64,000 bases of DNA from Hoeflea marina (GCF_003182275.1 NZ_QGTR01000003.1:620001-684000); one strand, 5' to 3'; positions 55,823-64,000 are shown, numbered from the stretch's first letter. Notes: generated by a model not told the origin, from the sequence alone. A program made the numbers and translations.

Positions 55823-56764
55823 TTATCCCTTCACCGCACCGGCCGCGATGCCGCGCACAAACAGTTTTCCGGACACGAAATAGACCAGCAGGGGCACCAG
55901 TCCGGTGAGGATGGTGGCGGCCATGTTGACGTTGTATTCTTTCACGCCCTGCACGGAATTGACGATGTTGTTGAGCTGGACCGTCATCGGATAGGTGTCG
56001 GGCTTGGTGTAGATGACGCCGAACAGGAAGTCGTTCCAGATGCCGGTGATCTGGAGGATGATGGCGACGACGAAGATCGGCAGCGCCATCGGCAGCATGA
56101 TCTTGAAGTAGATCGCCCAGAAGCCGGCGCCGTCGACGCGCGCCGCCTTGAACAGCTCCTCCGGCACCGAGGTGAAGTAATTGCGGAAGAGCAGCGTGAG
56201 GATCGGCATGCCGAAGATCGAATGCACGATCACCAGCCCCCAGAGCGTGCCGTAGAGGCCTATCTCGCGCAGCAGGATGACGATCGGGTAGATCATCACC
56301 TGATAGGGGATGAAGGCGCCGACGATCAGGATGGTGAAGAATGTGTTGGCGCCCTTGAAGCGCCAGTTGGCAAGCGCGTAGCCGTTCACCGAGGCCACCG
56401 CGATGGAGAAGATGACCGACGGCACCGTGATCCTGACCGAGTTCCAGAAGCCGCGCGACAGGCCGTCGCAGTTGAGACCGGTGCAGGCGGTCGCCCAGGC
56501 CTTCACCCAGGGCTCGAAGGTGATCTCCACGGGTGGCGAGAAGATGTTGCCGAGCCGGATTTCCGGCATGCCCTTGAGCGAGGTGACGATCATCACATAG
56601 AGCGGCACCAGGTAGTAGGCGGCGACGAAGATGAGCGTGCCGTAGAGAAAGATGTTGCGCCGCGACAGCACTCGCTTCGGCCTGGCGCCCTGCGGGCCGG
56701 ACAGCCGGTCTGCGACGGGATCGATGCCGACGGCGACAGTGTTGAGGGTCTGGACATCAGCCAC
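55823..56764 (-). CDS. Sugar ABC transporter permease (MalG-like)
   Basis: A 313-residue CUT1 permease with six membrane segments. The EAA-type loop is EELFKAARVDGAGFWAIYFK. The GTG start overlaps the preceding permease stop by eight bases. A long periplasmic loop with a Cys pair (ACTGLNCDG) lies between helices 1 and 2, which is less common in this family and could hold a disulphide. Confidence 0.92.
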   Translation of the reverse strand: MADVQTLNTVAVGIDPVADRLSGPQGARPKRVLSRRNIFLYGTLIFVAAYYLVPLYVMIVTSLKGMPEIRLGNIFSPPVEITFEPWVKAWATACTGLNCDGLSRGFWNSVRITVPSVIFSIAVASVNGYALANWRFKGANTFFTILIVGAFIPYQVMIYPIVILLREIGLYGTLWGLVIVHSIFGMPILTLLFRNYFTSVPEELFKAARVDGAGFWAIYFKIMLPMALPIFVVAIILQITGIWNDFLFGVIYTKPDTYPMTVQLNNIVNSVQGVKEYNVNMAATILTGLVPLLVYFVSGKLFVRGIAAGAVKG

Positions 56765-57665
56765 GCTTGCGCCCTCCGAATTCCAGATAGGCCCAGGGCA
56801 CGACGATGATCGCCACCGAGAGAAGCATCATGGTCGAGGCGGCGAACCCCTGGCCGAGGTTCTGGGCCAGGAACATGTAGTCGTAGACATATTTCGCCGG
56901 GACCTCTGAGGCCCCGCCCGGACCGCCGCTGGTCTGGGCCACCACGAGGTCGTAGAGGCGGACGATGCCGGAGGCGATGATGACGAGTGTCGTGATGAAG
57001 ACCGGGCGCATCATCGGGATGACGATGAAGAGATAGGTCTTCCACATCGGGATGCCGTCGACGCGCGCCGCCTTCCAGATGTCCTCGTCGATGCCGCGCA
57101 GACCCGCCAGCATCAGGCACATGATCAGCCCCGTCCCTTGCCAGAGCGCCGCGATCAGAATGCCGTAGATGACGATCTGCTGGTCGTAGAGAGGGTTGAA
57201 GGTAAAGCTCTCCCACCCCGCGCTGCGCACCAGGTGCTGGACACCGAAATCGGGATTGAGGATCCACTGCCAGGTCAGCCCCGTGACGACGAAGGACAGG
57301 GCAAAGGGATAGAGAAAGATGGTGCGGAAGACCCCCTCGAAGCGGATTTTCTGGTCGAGCATTGCTGCCAGCAGGAAGCCGATCACCAGCGAGAAGATCA
57401 GCGAGAGGATGCCGTAGACGAAAAGGTTCTCGATCGAAGTCAGCCACCGGGGGGCCGACCACAGCCGCTCGTACTGATCGAGGCCCACGAACTTCAGCCT
57501 CGGCAGCAGCTTCGAGTTGGTGAAGGAGTAGACGATGGTCCATACCGTGCCGCCGAGAAAGACGCAAAGCGCGGTCAGGATCATCGGAATCGACGCGATC
57601 TTCGCGTTCAGGTTCCTGAACATCTGGCTGGGTCGGCGGGTGGCGGTACCGCTGCTGCTGCTCAT
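56757..57665 (-). CDS. Sugar ABC transporter permease (MalF-like)
   Basis: A 302-residue CUT1 permease with six helices. The coupling loop is DEDIWKAARVDGIPMWKTYLFI. The chosen ATG (MSSSSG) has GGAG six bases upstream; an earlier in-frame start lies inside the intergenic hairpin and was rejected. It is preceded by the binding-protein gene. Confidence 0.92.
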   Translation of the reverse strand: MSSSSGTATRRPSQMFRNLNAKIASIPMILTALCVFLGGTVWTIVYSFTNSKLLPRLKFVGLDQYERLWSAPRWLTSIENLFVYGILSLIFSLVIGFLLAAMLDQKIRFEGVFRTIFLYPFALSFVVTGLTWQWILNPDFGVQHLVRSAGWESFTFNPLYDQQIVIYGILIAALWQGTGLIMCLMLAGLRGIDEDIWKAARVDGIPMWKTYLFIVIPMMRPVFITTLVIIASGIVRLYDLVVAQTSGGPGGASEVPAKYVYDYMFLAQNLGQGFAASTMMLLSVAIIVVPWAYLEFGGRKRG

Positions 57666-57682
57666 GATCGGCTCCGGGTGTG

Positions 57683-57721
57683 CGCGAACAGGCCGGTCCG
57701 TCCCCGGATCGGCCTGTCGCG
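57683..57721 (-). repeat. Long hairpin between sugar-binding protein and permease genes
   Basis: The two arms 57683-57700 and 57705-57721 pair over about 17 positions (ACAGGCCG with CGGCCTGT and flanking pairs), with one bulge and one G-T pair, around a TCCC loop. No T-run follows on the minus strand, so it resembles an mRNA-stabilising element rather than a terminator. Confidence 0.75.
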
Positions 57722-57734
57722 TCAGGCGTTGCAA

Positions 57735-58967
57735 TCAGTCGGCGGAGGCGATGATGGCAGCGTAGCGCTTCTGCGCTTCCTCGGGCGTCAAGGCCGGGGT
57801 CTTGAAGAACTCGACGAACAGATCGTTGAGCTGGTTGTTCGTATCCTCGGTGTTGAGCTGGTTGGTGTCGGGAATGATGTCACCCTTGGCGAGGATTTCG
57901 AGACCCTTCTTCATGCAGTCGTTGGCGGCGGACACGTCGACATCGCCGCGCACGGGCACGGACCCCTTCTTCAGGTTGAAGGAGACCTGTGTTGCCGGGC
58001 TGAGCATGGTCGAGGCAAGCACTTCCTGGGCTGCAGTCTTGTCCGGATCATCGAGCTTCGGGAAGTAGAAGGAATCACCCCCCGTGGAAATCAGCTCGTT
58101 GACGCCGAGGCCGGGCAGACAGGTATAGTCCTCACCGGCCACCTGGCCGGCGACCTGAAACTCGCCCTGTGCCCAGTCGCCCATGATCTGGCCGCCGGCC
58201 TGGCCGGTGATGACGAGATTGGTCGCCTGGTTCCAGTCCTGCACATTGGATTTTGCCGACATCCGGCGCGCATCGTCGGCGGCCTTGAACACCTTCGCGA
58301 TTTCCGGTCCTGCGGCCACTTCCGCATCATGGTCCTGATAGACCTTGAGAAAGACATCCTTGCCGGCGATGGCCGGAATGAGGACGTTGAAGGTGCCGGT
58401 TGTCTGCCAGGACTGGCCGCCGATGGCGAGCGGGATCTTGCCGGCTTTCTCAAGTGCAGGACCCGCGGCGACGAATTCGTCCCAGTTGGTCGGCACCGGC
58501 ACGCCGGCATCCTCGAAGGCCTTGTTGGAAAGCCAAAGCCACTGCCACGAATGGATGTTGACCGGCACGCAATACACCTTGCCGTCGACCGTGCAGCCTT
58601 CGAGCAGGCTGGCCGGACGGATCACATCCTTCCAATGCTCCTTCTCGGCAAGATCGGTAAAGTCGCGCATCAGGCCGGCCTCGACCAGCTCCTCTGCCTG
58701 CCGGCCGGTGTTGAACTGGGTCGCGCCCATCGGCGAGCCGCCGGTAATGCGGCTGACCATGACCGGGCGTGCGGTGCTGCCGCCGCCGGCGATGGCGCCG
58801 TCGATCCATTTGTTGCCGGTGGCTTCAAAGGCCTTGGCGAATTCGGCGACCGCTGCCGCCTCGCCGCCCGACGTCCACCAATGGGTGACTTCAAGATCGG
58901 TCGCGCCGGCCATGGACGAGAAGGCAAGTGCGGACGCGCTTGCCAGAAACAGCTTGAAAGATTTCAT
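57735..58967 (-). CDS. Sugar ABC transporter periplasmic binding protein (CUT1)
   Basis: A 410-residue exported solute-binding protein (SBP_bac_1). The signal peptide ends near SMAGATD, then LEVTHWWTSGGEAAAV, the usual start of sugar-binding mature proteins. Two adjacent ATGs follow a GGGAGGG site; the second has better spacing. Xylosides or xylo-oligosaccharides are the likely ligands because of the GH43 gene, but this is inference. It is the first gene of the minus-strand operon and divergent from the lacI-type gene. Confidence 0.92.
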   Translation of the reverse strand: MKSFKLFLASASALAFSSMAGATDLEVTHWWTSGGEAAAVAEFAKAFEATGNKWIDGAIAGGGSTARPVMVSRITGGSPMGATQFNTGRQAEELVEAGLMRDFTDLAEKEHWKDVIRPASLLEGCTVDGKVYCVPVNIHSWQWLWLSNKAFEDAGVPVPTNWDEFVAAGPALEKAGKIPLAIGGQSWQTTGTFNVLIPAIAGKDVFLKVYQDHDAEVAAGPEIAKVFKAADDARRMSAKSNVQDWNQATNLVITGQAGGQIMGDWAQGEFQVAGQVAGEDYTCLPGLGVNELISTGGDSFYFPKLDDPDKTAAQEVLASTMLSPATQVSFNLKKGSVPVRGDVDVSAANDCMKKGLEILAKGDIIPDTNQLNTEDTNNQLNDLFVEFFKTPALTPEEAQKRYAAIIASAD

Positions 58968-59092
58968 CATAATCCCTCCCAGGAAAGTTCCTCGATCCGG
59001 CGCGGCTGCCTTCCCGCAGCGCTGTCCCGGCCTCCCAGCACCGGCTTCCTCAAACCAGTGCAACCGATCCCAAGCATGGTCGAAATTGCGCC

Positions 59093-59106
59093 TGCAATCG
59101 ATTACA
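59093..59106. promoter_or_regulatory. Putative LacI-family operator
   Basis: TGCAATC-GATTACA is a near-perfect 14-bp palindrome with a central CG, one mismatch between half-sites, as in LacI/GalR-family operators. It sits in the 227-base region between the binding-protein gene and the divergent lacI-type gene. Confidence 0.55.
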
Positions 59107-59194
59107 TCAAGGTTGACGAGGATGCGAAATAGAGTCAAGTGATATCTGAATATTAGCGATGCTCCAAAAGTTCTAGGCCACGGGAATTGGTTTG

Positions 59195-60226
59195 ATGGAA
59201 ATGCGTGCGCCCAGAATCATCGACGTGGCCCGGATCGCGGGCGTGTCCACGGCGACGGTAAGCCGGGCCTTATCCAAACCGGAGACAGTCGCGGAAACAA
59301 CGCGGATTTCCGTGCTCGCGGCCGCCGAGCAGACCGGCTACCGGGTCAATCATGCCGCCCGCAACCTTCGCCGCCAGCGCACCGGCGCCATCGTCGTTCT
59401 GGTGCCGAATCTCGGAAATCCGTTCTTCTCGGAGATTCTCGCAGGCATCGAGGTGATGCTGTCGCGCGCCGATCTCAACATGCTGGTGGTCGATACAGGC
59501 CAGGCCCACGCCAAGCCCGACCTGATGTCGGAATATCTGCACAACACGCGCGCGGACGGCATCATCGCGCTGGACGGCTGGCTTCCCGACAGCGTCCTGG
59601 CGTCGGTGCGCGATTCCAATGCCAGTCCGCCAATCGTGTTCGCCTGCGAATGGACCGCCGACCCCAGCTTCGCCTCGGTTCGCGCCGACAATGAGGGCGG
59701 CGCGCGGCTGGCGATCGCCCATCTCAAGGCGCTGGGCCACAGCAAGATCGGCATTCTCAGCGGCCCGCCCGACAATGTGCTGACCATGGCTCGCGGCACG
59801 GGAGCCAGGGATGCGATGCTGGGTGGCGGCATCCCGGTGCGTGACGACTTCATGTTCGACGGCGATTTCACCCTGGATTCGGGCGTGATGGCCGCACACG
59901 CCTGGCTCGATCTCCCGGACCGGCCGACGGCGGTGTTCTGCGCCAGCGACCAGATGGCGTTCGGCTTCATTTCCGAACTGGCGCGCAGCGGGATTTCGGT
60001 TCCCCGATCGGTGTCGGTGGTGGGATTCGACGACATCGACATCGCCGGCCGCTACATTCCGGCACTGACCACGGTGCGCCAGCCCAGGGCCGGCCTCGGT
60101 ACCTCGGCCGCGCGCATGCTGCTCGACCGGCTGGCGGCGCCGGAGGGCGGCCTGCCGACGGAGCATCTCATGCTCGACGTCGAACTGATCGTGCGTGACA
60201 GCACCGGGGCCGCGCCTTCCGGCTGA
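59195..60226 (+). CDS. LacI-family transcriptional regulator
   Basis: A 343-residue repressor with an N-terminal helix-turn-helix (IIDVARIAGVSTATVSRALS), the hinge helix region NHAARNLRRQRTGAI and a periplasmic-binding-protein-like effector domain ending in VVGFDDIDIAGRYIPALTTVRQP. It diverges from the sugar ABC/GH43 operon and is its probable local regulator. A TTG one codon earlier is an alternative start. Confidence 0.93.
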   Translation: MEMRAPRIIDVARIAGVSTATVSRALSKPETVAETTRISVLAAAEQTGYRVNHAARNLRRQRTGAIVVLVPNLGNPFFSEILAGIEVMLSRADLNMLVVDTGQAHAKPDLMSEYLHNTRADGIIALDGWLPDSVLASVRDSNASPPIVFACEWTADPSFASVRADNEGGARLAIAHLKALGHSKIGILSGPPDNVLTMARGTGARDAMLGGGIPVRDDFMFDGDFTLDSGVMAAHAWLDLPDRPTAVFCASDQMAFGFISELARSGISVPRSVSVVGFDDIDIAGRYIPALTTVRQPRAGLGTSAARMLLDRLAAPEGGLPTEHLMLDVELIVRDSTGAAPSG

Positions 60227-60252
60227 TGCCGCCGCAGAAACCGCGCCAGTGC

Positions 60253-61320
60253 TCAGTCGGCAAGCACCAGCACCGACTGCGGATCGAAATGGACCTGCAT
60301 GGTTTCGTCGACCGAGGGCGGCGGCCGGGTGGGGTCATTGAAGCTGTCGAGCGAAATCCGGGTGCCGCCGAGCTGGAGCCTGATCCGGATCACCGATCCG
60401 AGGAAATCGACGACCGTCACCCTGGCCTCGAACTGCTGATCGCCGTCACGCCCGTCGAGGCGCAGCGACTCGGGCCTGAGCGCCAGCCGCACCGCGTCGC
60501 CGTTTGCCAGCCGTTCGGGAATGCGCAGCCCCGCCAGCGGCACGCCTTCGACCCTCACCTCGCCGCTCGCCCTGTCGGACACAACCGCTTCCAGCAGGCT
60601 CAGCGTGCCCACGAAGGAGGCGACGAAGGCAGTGGCGGGGCGGTTGTAGACCTCGAAGGGCGTTCCGATCTGCTCGATCCGGCCGGCATTCATGACCATC
60701 ACGCGGTCCGACATCGACAGCGCCTCCTCCTGGTCGTGGGTGACGAAAATCGTGGTGATGCCGAGCTCACGCTGGATGGCGCGGATTTCCTCGCGCAGCG
60801 ACACGCGGATCTTGGCATCGAGTGCAGAGAGCGGCTCGTCGAGCAGTAGCACCGAGGGACGCGGGGCAATGGCGCGGGCAAGCGCCACGCGCTGCTGCTG
60901 GCCGCCCGACAGCTGCCACGGGTAGCGGTCGGCCAGCTGCGGCAGCTTGATCAGCGCCAGCATCTCCTCGACGCGGGACGATATCTCGCCCCGGGAAGCG
61001 CCGGCGACCTTGAGGCCGAAGCCGATATTGCCGGCAACCGTCAGATTGGGAAACAGCGCGTAGGACTGGAATACCATGCCGATGTTGCGCTGGCTCGGCT
61101 TGAGATGGGTGACATCCCTTCCGTCAATGCGGATGACGCCCTGGCTCGGCGTCTCGAATCCGCCCACCATGCGCAGGATCGTGGTCTTGCCGCAGCCCGA
61201 CGGTCCGAGGAACGACACGAACTCGCCGCGGGCGACCGAGATGTCGGCCTGGCGCACGACCTGGGTGGATCCGAAGGACTTCGAGATGCCGGCGATTTCC
61301 AGATAGGGAGTTTCCGTCAT
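60253..61320 (-). CDS. ABC transporter ATP-binding protein (PotA/FbpC/PhnT class)
   Basis: A 355-residue ATPase. Walker A is GPSGCGKTT, the signature LSGGQQQRVALARAI, Walker B LLLDEPLSALDAKI, and a C-terminal TOBE domain (RLALRPESLRL) follows. This class energises polyamine, ferric iron and 2-aminoethylphosphonate importers. It overlaps the permease gene upstream (ATGA). It converges on the lacI-type gene. Confidence 0.93.
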   Translation of the reverse strand: MTETPYLEIAGISKSFGSTQVVRQADISVARGEFVSFLGPSGCGKTTILRMVGGFETPSQGVIRIDGRDVTHLKPSQRNIGMVFQSYALFPNLTVAGNIGFGLKVAGASRGEISSRVEEMLALIKLPQLADRYPWQLSGGQQQRVALARAIAPRPSVLLLDEPLSALDAKIRVSLREEIRAIQRELGITTIFVTHDQEEALSMSDRVMVMNAGRIEQIGTPFEVYNRPATAFVASFVGTLSLLEAVVSDRASGEVRVEGVPLAGLRIPERLANGDAVRLALRPESLRLDGRDGDQQFEARVTVVDFLGSVIRIRLQLGGTRISLDSFNDPTRPPPSVDETMQVHFDPQSVLVLAD

Positions 61321-62123
61321 AGGTCTTTCACCGGTGTTGCTGGTTTGGGGGCGAACCGCGCGACCAGTTGGATGATGGCGATGCAGCCCCAGGTGATGCC
61401 GAAGGCGATGACCGCCAGCGCCGCCGGTTCGTAGGCACGGTTGGCACCCAGGAGCTGCATGTAGGGCCCGAAGGCGGGACGGTTGAGAAGCGCGGCCATG
61501 GTGAATTCGCCCAGCACGATGGCGAATGTCACGAAGGCGCCCGACAGCACGGCGACCAGCACGTTGGGCAGGATGATCCGCCCCAGGATGGTTCCCCAGC
61601 CGGCGCCCAGACTCTGGGCCGCCTCGGTCAATGTGGCAATGTCGATGGTGCGCAGGCCGGTGTCGACGGCCCGGTACATATAGGGCAGCGACAGGGTGGC
61701 ATAGCCGAACATCAGCAGCAGATTGGTGCCCGCGGCCGTGCCGGTGAGCGGCAGCCAGCTCGAGGTGTTGTAGAGCCGGATATAGCCAAAGACGATGACG
61801 ATGGCCGGAATCACCAGTGGCAGCAGGGTGACAAATTCGATGTAGGGTCTGAGCCGGGGCAGCTTGAGACGCACCCAGTAGGCCGTCGGCACCACCAGCA
61901 GCACGCCGAAGACGATGGTGAACAACGCCATGAACACCGAAAAGCTGAAGGTCTCCTGGAACTTCGGATCTTCCAGCACCTTCACGTAGGCGTCGAAGGA
62001 ATAGACCCCGCGCCGCATCTTGAGCGAGAATTCGGTCATGCCGATCAGCGGCAGGATGAAATAGGCCAGGCCGAACAGCAGCGCAGCCCACGACCAGAGG
62101 CGCTTGGGCAGGAGCCGCGTCAT
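61317..62123 (-). CDS. ABC transporter permease (PotC-like)
   Basis: A 268-residue permease with six helices. The coupling loop is ATLTEAAQSLGAGWGTILGRIILPN. The ATG beginning MTRLLPKR overlaps the preceding permease stop, and a longer frame was rejected. The substrate class is shared with its operon partners. Confidence 0.92.
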   Translation of the reverse strand: MTRLLPKRLWSWAALLFGLAYFILPLIGMTEFSLKMRRGVYSFDAYVKVLEDPKFQETFSFSVFMALFTIVFGVLLVVPTAYWVRLKLPRLRPYIEFVTLLPLVIPAIVIVFGYIRLYNTSSWLPLTGTAAGTNLLLMFGYATLSLPYMYRAVDTGLRTIDIATLTEAAQSLGAGWGTILGRIILPNVLVAVLSGAFVTFAIVLGEFTMAALLNRPAFGPYMQLLGANRAYEPAALAVIAFGITWGCIAIIQLVARFAPKPATPVKDL

Positions 62124-63013
62124 TTCAGCCACCGTTCGGAGCGGGCGCGAAGCCAGATGTAGATCGCATTGGCGATGGAGGTGATGAAGATCATGCCGAA
62201 GGCCAGGGCATAGCCAAGATGCGGGTCGCCGAGCACATCGCCGCGGATCTGGGCAAAGAGCAGGATCGGCGCGATCGACAGCGACGAGCCGGTCAGCGCG
62301 ATCGCCGTCGCCACGGCGCCGAAGGAATTGGCAAACAGCAGCGCCCAGGTGCCGAGCAGCGAGGGGAACAGAATCGGGAAGGCCACCATGCGCCAGTACT
62401 GGAACGAGGTCGCGCCGAGCACCGAGGCCGCCTCCTTCCATTCGCGCTTCAGGCCGTCGAGCGCCGGTGTGATGATCAGGATCATCAGTGGAATCTGGAA
62501 GAACAGATAGGTGATCGTCAGGCCCCAGAAGCTGAGCAGATTGAAGCCCAGCAGCCGGAGGTCGATGCCCAGTTCGGTCCTCAGGAAGACGGTGATCAGT
62601 CCGACCGGGCCGAGCGTGGCCAGAAAGGCAAAGGCCAGCGGCACGCCGGCGAAATTCGAGGCAACGCCGGAGAAGGTCAGCAGCGGACTGCGGATCCAGC
62701 CCGGCAGGCCGCCGCGGACAACGGCAGCCGCCACGGCAAATCCGATGACGCAGCCGAGCGATGCGGACGCGACGCTGATCTTGATGGAGATCCAGTAGGC
62801 GCCGAGGATCGAGGGCGTGTTGAGACCTCTGATGTTGGCCAGCGTGAAGCTGCCGTCCGGGCTCTGGAAGGCGCCCACGACGATCTTCATCGTCGGCATG
62901 AACAGAAACAGAGTCACGAAGAGCGCGAACGGCAGGATCCCCAGCCAGTGCAATGGGAGACGCCAGCGCGAAGCCGGGGGCAATGGGCCGGTCAGGTCAG
63001 TTGGCGTTGTCAT
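62120..63013 (-). CDS. ABC transporter permease (PotB-like)
   Basis: A 297-residue permease with six helices. The coupling loop is KREWKEAASVLGATSFQYWRMVAFPIL. It follows the binding-protein gene after 94 bases that hold a strong hairpin, and overlaps the second permease by four bases. Confidence 0.92.
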   Translation of the reverse strand: MTTPTDLTGPLPPASRWRLPLHWLGILPFALFVTLFLFMPTMKIVVGAFQSPDGSFTLANIRGLNTPSILGAYWISIKISVASASLGCVIGFAVAAAVVRGGLPGWIRSPLLTFSGVASNFAGVPLAFAFLATLGPVGLITVFLRTELGIDLRLLGFNLLSFWGLTITYLFFQIPLMILIITPALDGLKREWKEAASVLGATSFQYWRMVAFPILFPSLLGTWALLFANSFGAVATAIALTGSSLSIAPILLFAQIRGDVLGDPHLGYALAFGMIFITSIANAIYIWLRARSERWLK

Positions 63014-63063
63014 GGGTCCCCTTGTCTTCGCGGCCGGCTTCGTCCGTCCGGCACCGCGAAAGC

Positions 63064-63089
63064 CCGCCCCGGCGCGGTTGCCGGGGCGG
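63064..63089 (-). terminator. Partial terminator-like hairpin between binding protein and permease genes
   Basis: CCGCCCCGGC and GCCGGGGCGG form a perfect 10-bp stem with a 6-nt loop. On the minus strand only GCTTTC follows, so termination would be incomplete and could lower permease expression relative to the binding protein. Confidence 0.65.
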
Positions 63090-63107
63090 AGCAGTCATGC
63101 GTTGCTG

Positions 63108-64000
63108 TTATTGCACGTTGGCGCCGACCACGGCATCCCAGCCGCCGACGACGGCTTCCTTGTTGGCATCGACTTCGGCGAGCGTCGGGAAATAGGCCTT
63201 GGCGTAGCCTTCAGCCGGCGGCAGCTTGTCGAGCAGGTCCTGCGGGATCTTGCCTGCGGCGGCCATCGCGTTGAAGCGAGCCGGGTGGCAATAGCCCTTG
63301 AGCCAGGCCAGCTGGCCTTCGTCGGAGTAGAGATACTCCATCCAGAGCTTGGCGGCGTTCGGGTGAGGAGCGTAGGCGGAGATCGCCTGCACATAGACGC
63401 CGGCAAGCACGCCGGAGGCAGGCACGATCACTTCCACAGGCGGGTTGCCGGCCAGAGTGTCCTTGGCGGCGAGCGCATTGTAGTCCCACATTACCACGAT
63501 CGGGGTCGCTCCCTGGGCCAGCGTGCCGGCCTTGCCGATGACCGGAACGAAGTTGCCGGCCTTGTTGAGCTCGCCAAAATAGCCGAGACCCTTTTCGCCG
63601 GCTTCCTTGCCTGCGGCGCCGCCAGCGGCGAGGCCAGCGGAGAGCACGCCGAGGATGGCCTGGTTGGAGGCGCGCGGATCACCGGCGAGCGCCACCTGTC
63701 CGGCATATTCCGGCTTCAGCAGGTCGGACCAGTCGGTCGGCGTGTTGGCGACCAGGTCCTTGTTGACCAGGAACGACATGACGCCGTAGTAGTCGCCGTA
63801 CCAGTGGCCGTCGGCATCCTTGATGCTGTCGGGGATTTCGTCCCAGGTGGCGACCTTGTAGGGCTGCACCAGGCCTTCGGCCATGGCGCTAGGACCAAAG
63901 GACAGGCCGACATCGATCACGTCCGGAGCCTGCGGGCCCTTGTTGTCCTTGTTGGCGCGGATGGCTTCGATTTCGTCCGCCGAGCCTGCATCCGGGTTCA
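63108..64000 (-). CDS. ABC transporter periplasmic binding protein, N-terminus outside window
   Basis: The frame is open to the end of the window, with about 297 codons seen. Features such as WYGDYYGVMSFLVNKDLV, PEYAGQVALAGDPRASNQA and YLYSDEGQLAWLKGYCHPARF are those of iron/polyamine/aminoethylphosphonate-type binding proteins (SBP_bac_6/8). The signal peptide is not visible. It is the first gene seen of the importer made with the three genes that follow. The ligand cannot be assigned from this part. Confidence 0.88.
   Translation of the reverse strand, partial: NPDAGSADEIEAIRANKDNKGPQAPDVIDVGLSFGPSAMAEGLVQPYKVATWDEIPDSIKDADGHWYGDYYGVMSFLVNKDLVANTPTDWSDLLKPEYAGQVALAGDPRASNQAILGVLSAGLAAGGAAGKEAGEKGLGYFGELNKAGNFVPVIGKAGTLAQGATPIVVMWDYNALAAKDTLAGNPPVEVIVPASGVLAGVYVQAISAYAPHPNAAKLWMEYLYSDEGQLAWLKGYCHPARFNAMAAAGKIPQDLLDKLPPAEGYAKAYFPTLAEVDANKEAVVGGWDAVVGANVQ

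Overview
The window is about 64 kb of high-GC, densely packed DNA from an alphaproteobacterium. Gene order and protein features point to Rhizobiales (Rhizobiaceae/Phyllobacteriaceae-like, for example a Hoeflea-type organism): an ffs-dnaX-ybaB-recR block, a malonate TRAP-matA-matB operon, a cpa/Tad pilus cluster with a single short Flp pilin, a yejABEF peptide importer, and many ATGA/GTGA stop-start overlaps. The genus assignment is inference. I see no transposase, phage gene, integrase or CRISPR array. The window reads as ordinary chromosome with two accessory-looking sugar/solute transport loci at the right end.

Layout, left to right. (1) 1-4061: the end of a malonate operon (TRAP permease, malonyl-CoA decarboxylase, malonyl-CoA synthetase) and tRNA-Ala(CGC). 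(2) 4193-15241: housekeeping genes, including a lytic transglycosylase, a flavin-split-barrel protein, a PLP aminotransferase, recR, a LysE exporter, ybaB, dnaX, the 4.5S/SRP RNA, a HIT protein, nudC, prephenate dehydratase, kdsB and a membrane-anchored cytochrome c. (3) 15496-22437: yejABEF and a GhrA-like dehydrogenase. (4) 22448-25134: leucyl aminopeptidase, a MarR regulator and an NlpC/P60 peptidase. (5) 25270-37612: the Tad pilus locus, with flp-cpaABCDEF-tadBC on the minus strand, the tadD lipoprotein gene converging on it, and a plus-strand arm holding a lone secretin-N-domain protein and two TadE-like minor pilins. (6) 37667-38536: an orphan PhnD-like binding protein. (7) 38699-48484: a two-armed nucleoside salvage locus, deoB-add-upp on plus and ABC importer-cdd-punA-deoA on minus, with a periplasmic retropepsin-like protease between the arms. 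(8) 48661-49304: a thioesterase and slyX. (9) 49324-60226: a LacI-controlled glycoside locus with a CUT1 ABC importer, a TIM-barrel isomerase, a Gfo/Idh oxidoreductase, an aldo-keto reductase, a GH43 beta-xylosidase and a cytosolic beta-propeller. (10) 60253-64000: a second ABC importer of the iron/polyamine/aminoethylphosphonate class, cut off by the window end.

How the parts work together. The Tad genes form an almost complete type IVc pilus machine: pilin, peptidase, secretin, lipoproteins, ATPases, platform proteins and minor pilins. A sequence with a perfect TTAA-N7-TTAA CtrA-type spacing sits upstream of tadE. The nucleoside genes import nucleosides, deaminate cytidine and adenosine, phosphorolyse them, isomerise the pentose phosphate and recover uracil, but the importer lacks its binding protein here. 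The LacI locus is the best candidate for incompletely described biology. It combines a cytosolic xylosidase with an oxidoreductase plus TIM-barrel pair of the kind used in keto-glycoside chemistry, together with an uncharacterised propeller. All three binding protein-permease junctions in the window carry strong intergenic hairpins.
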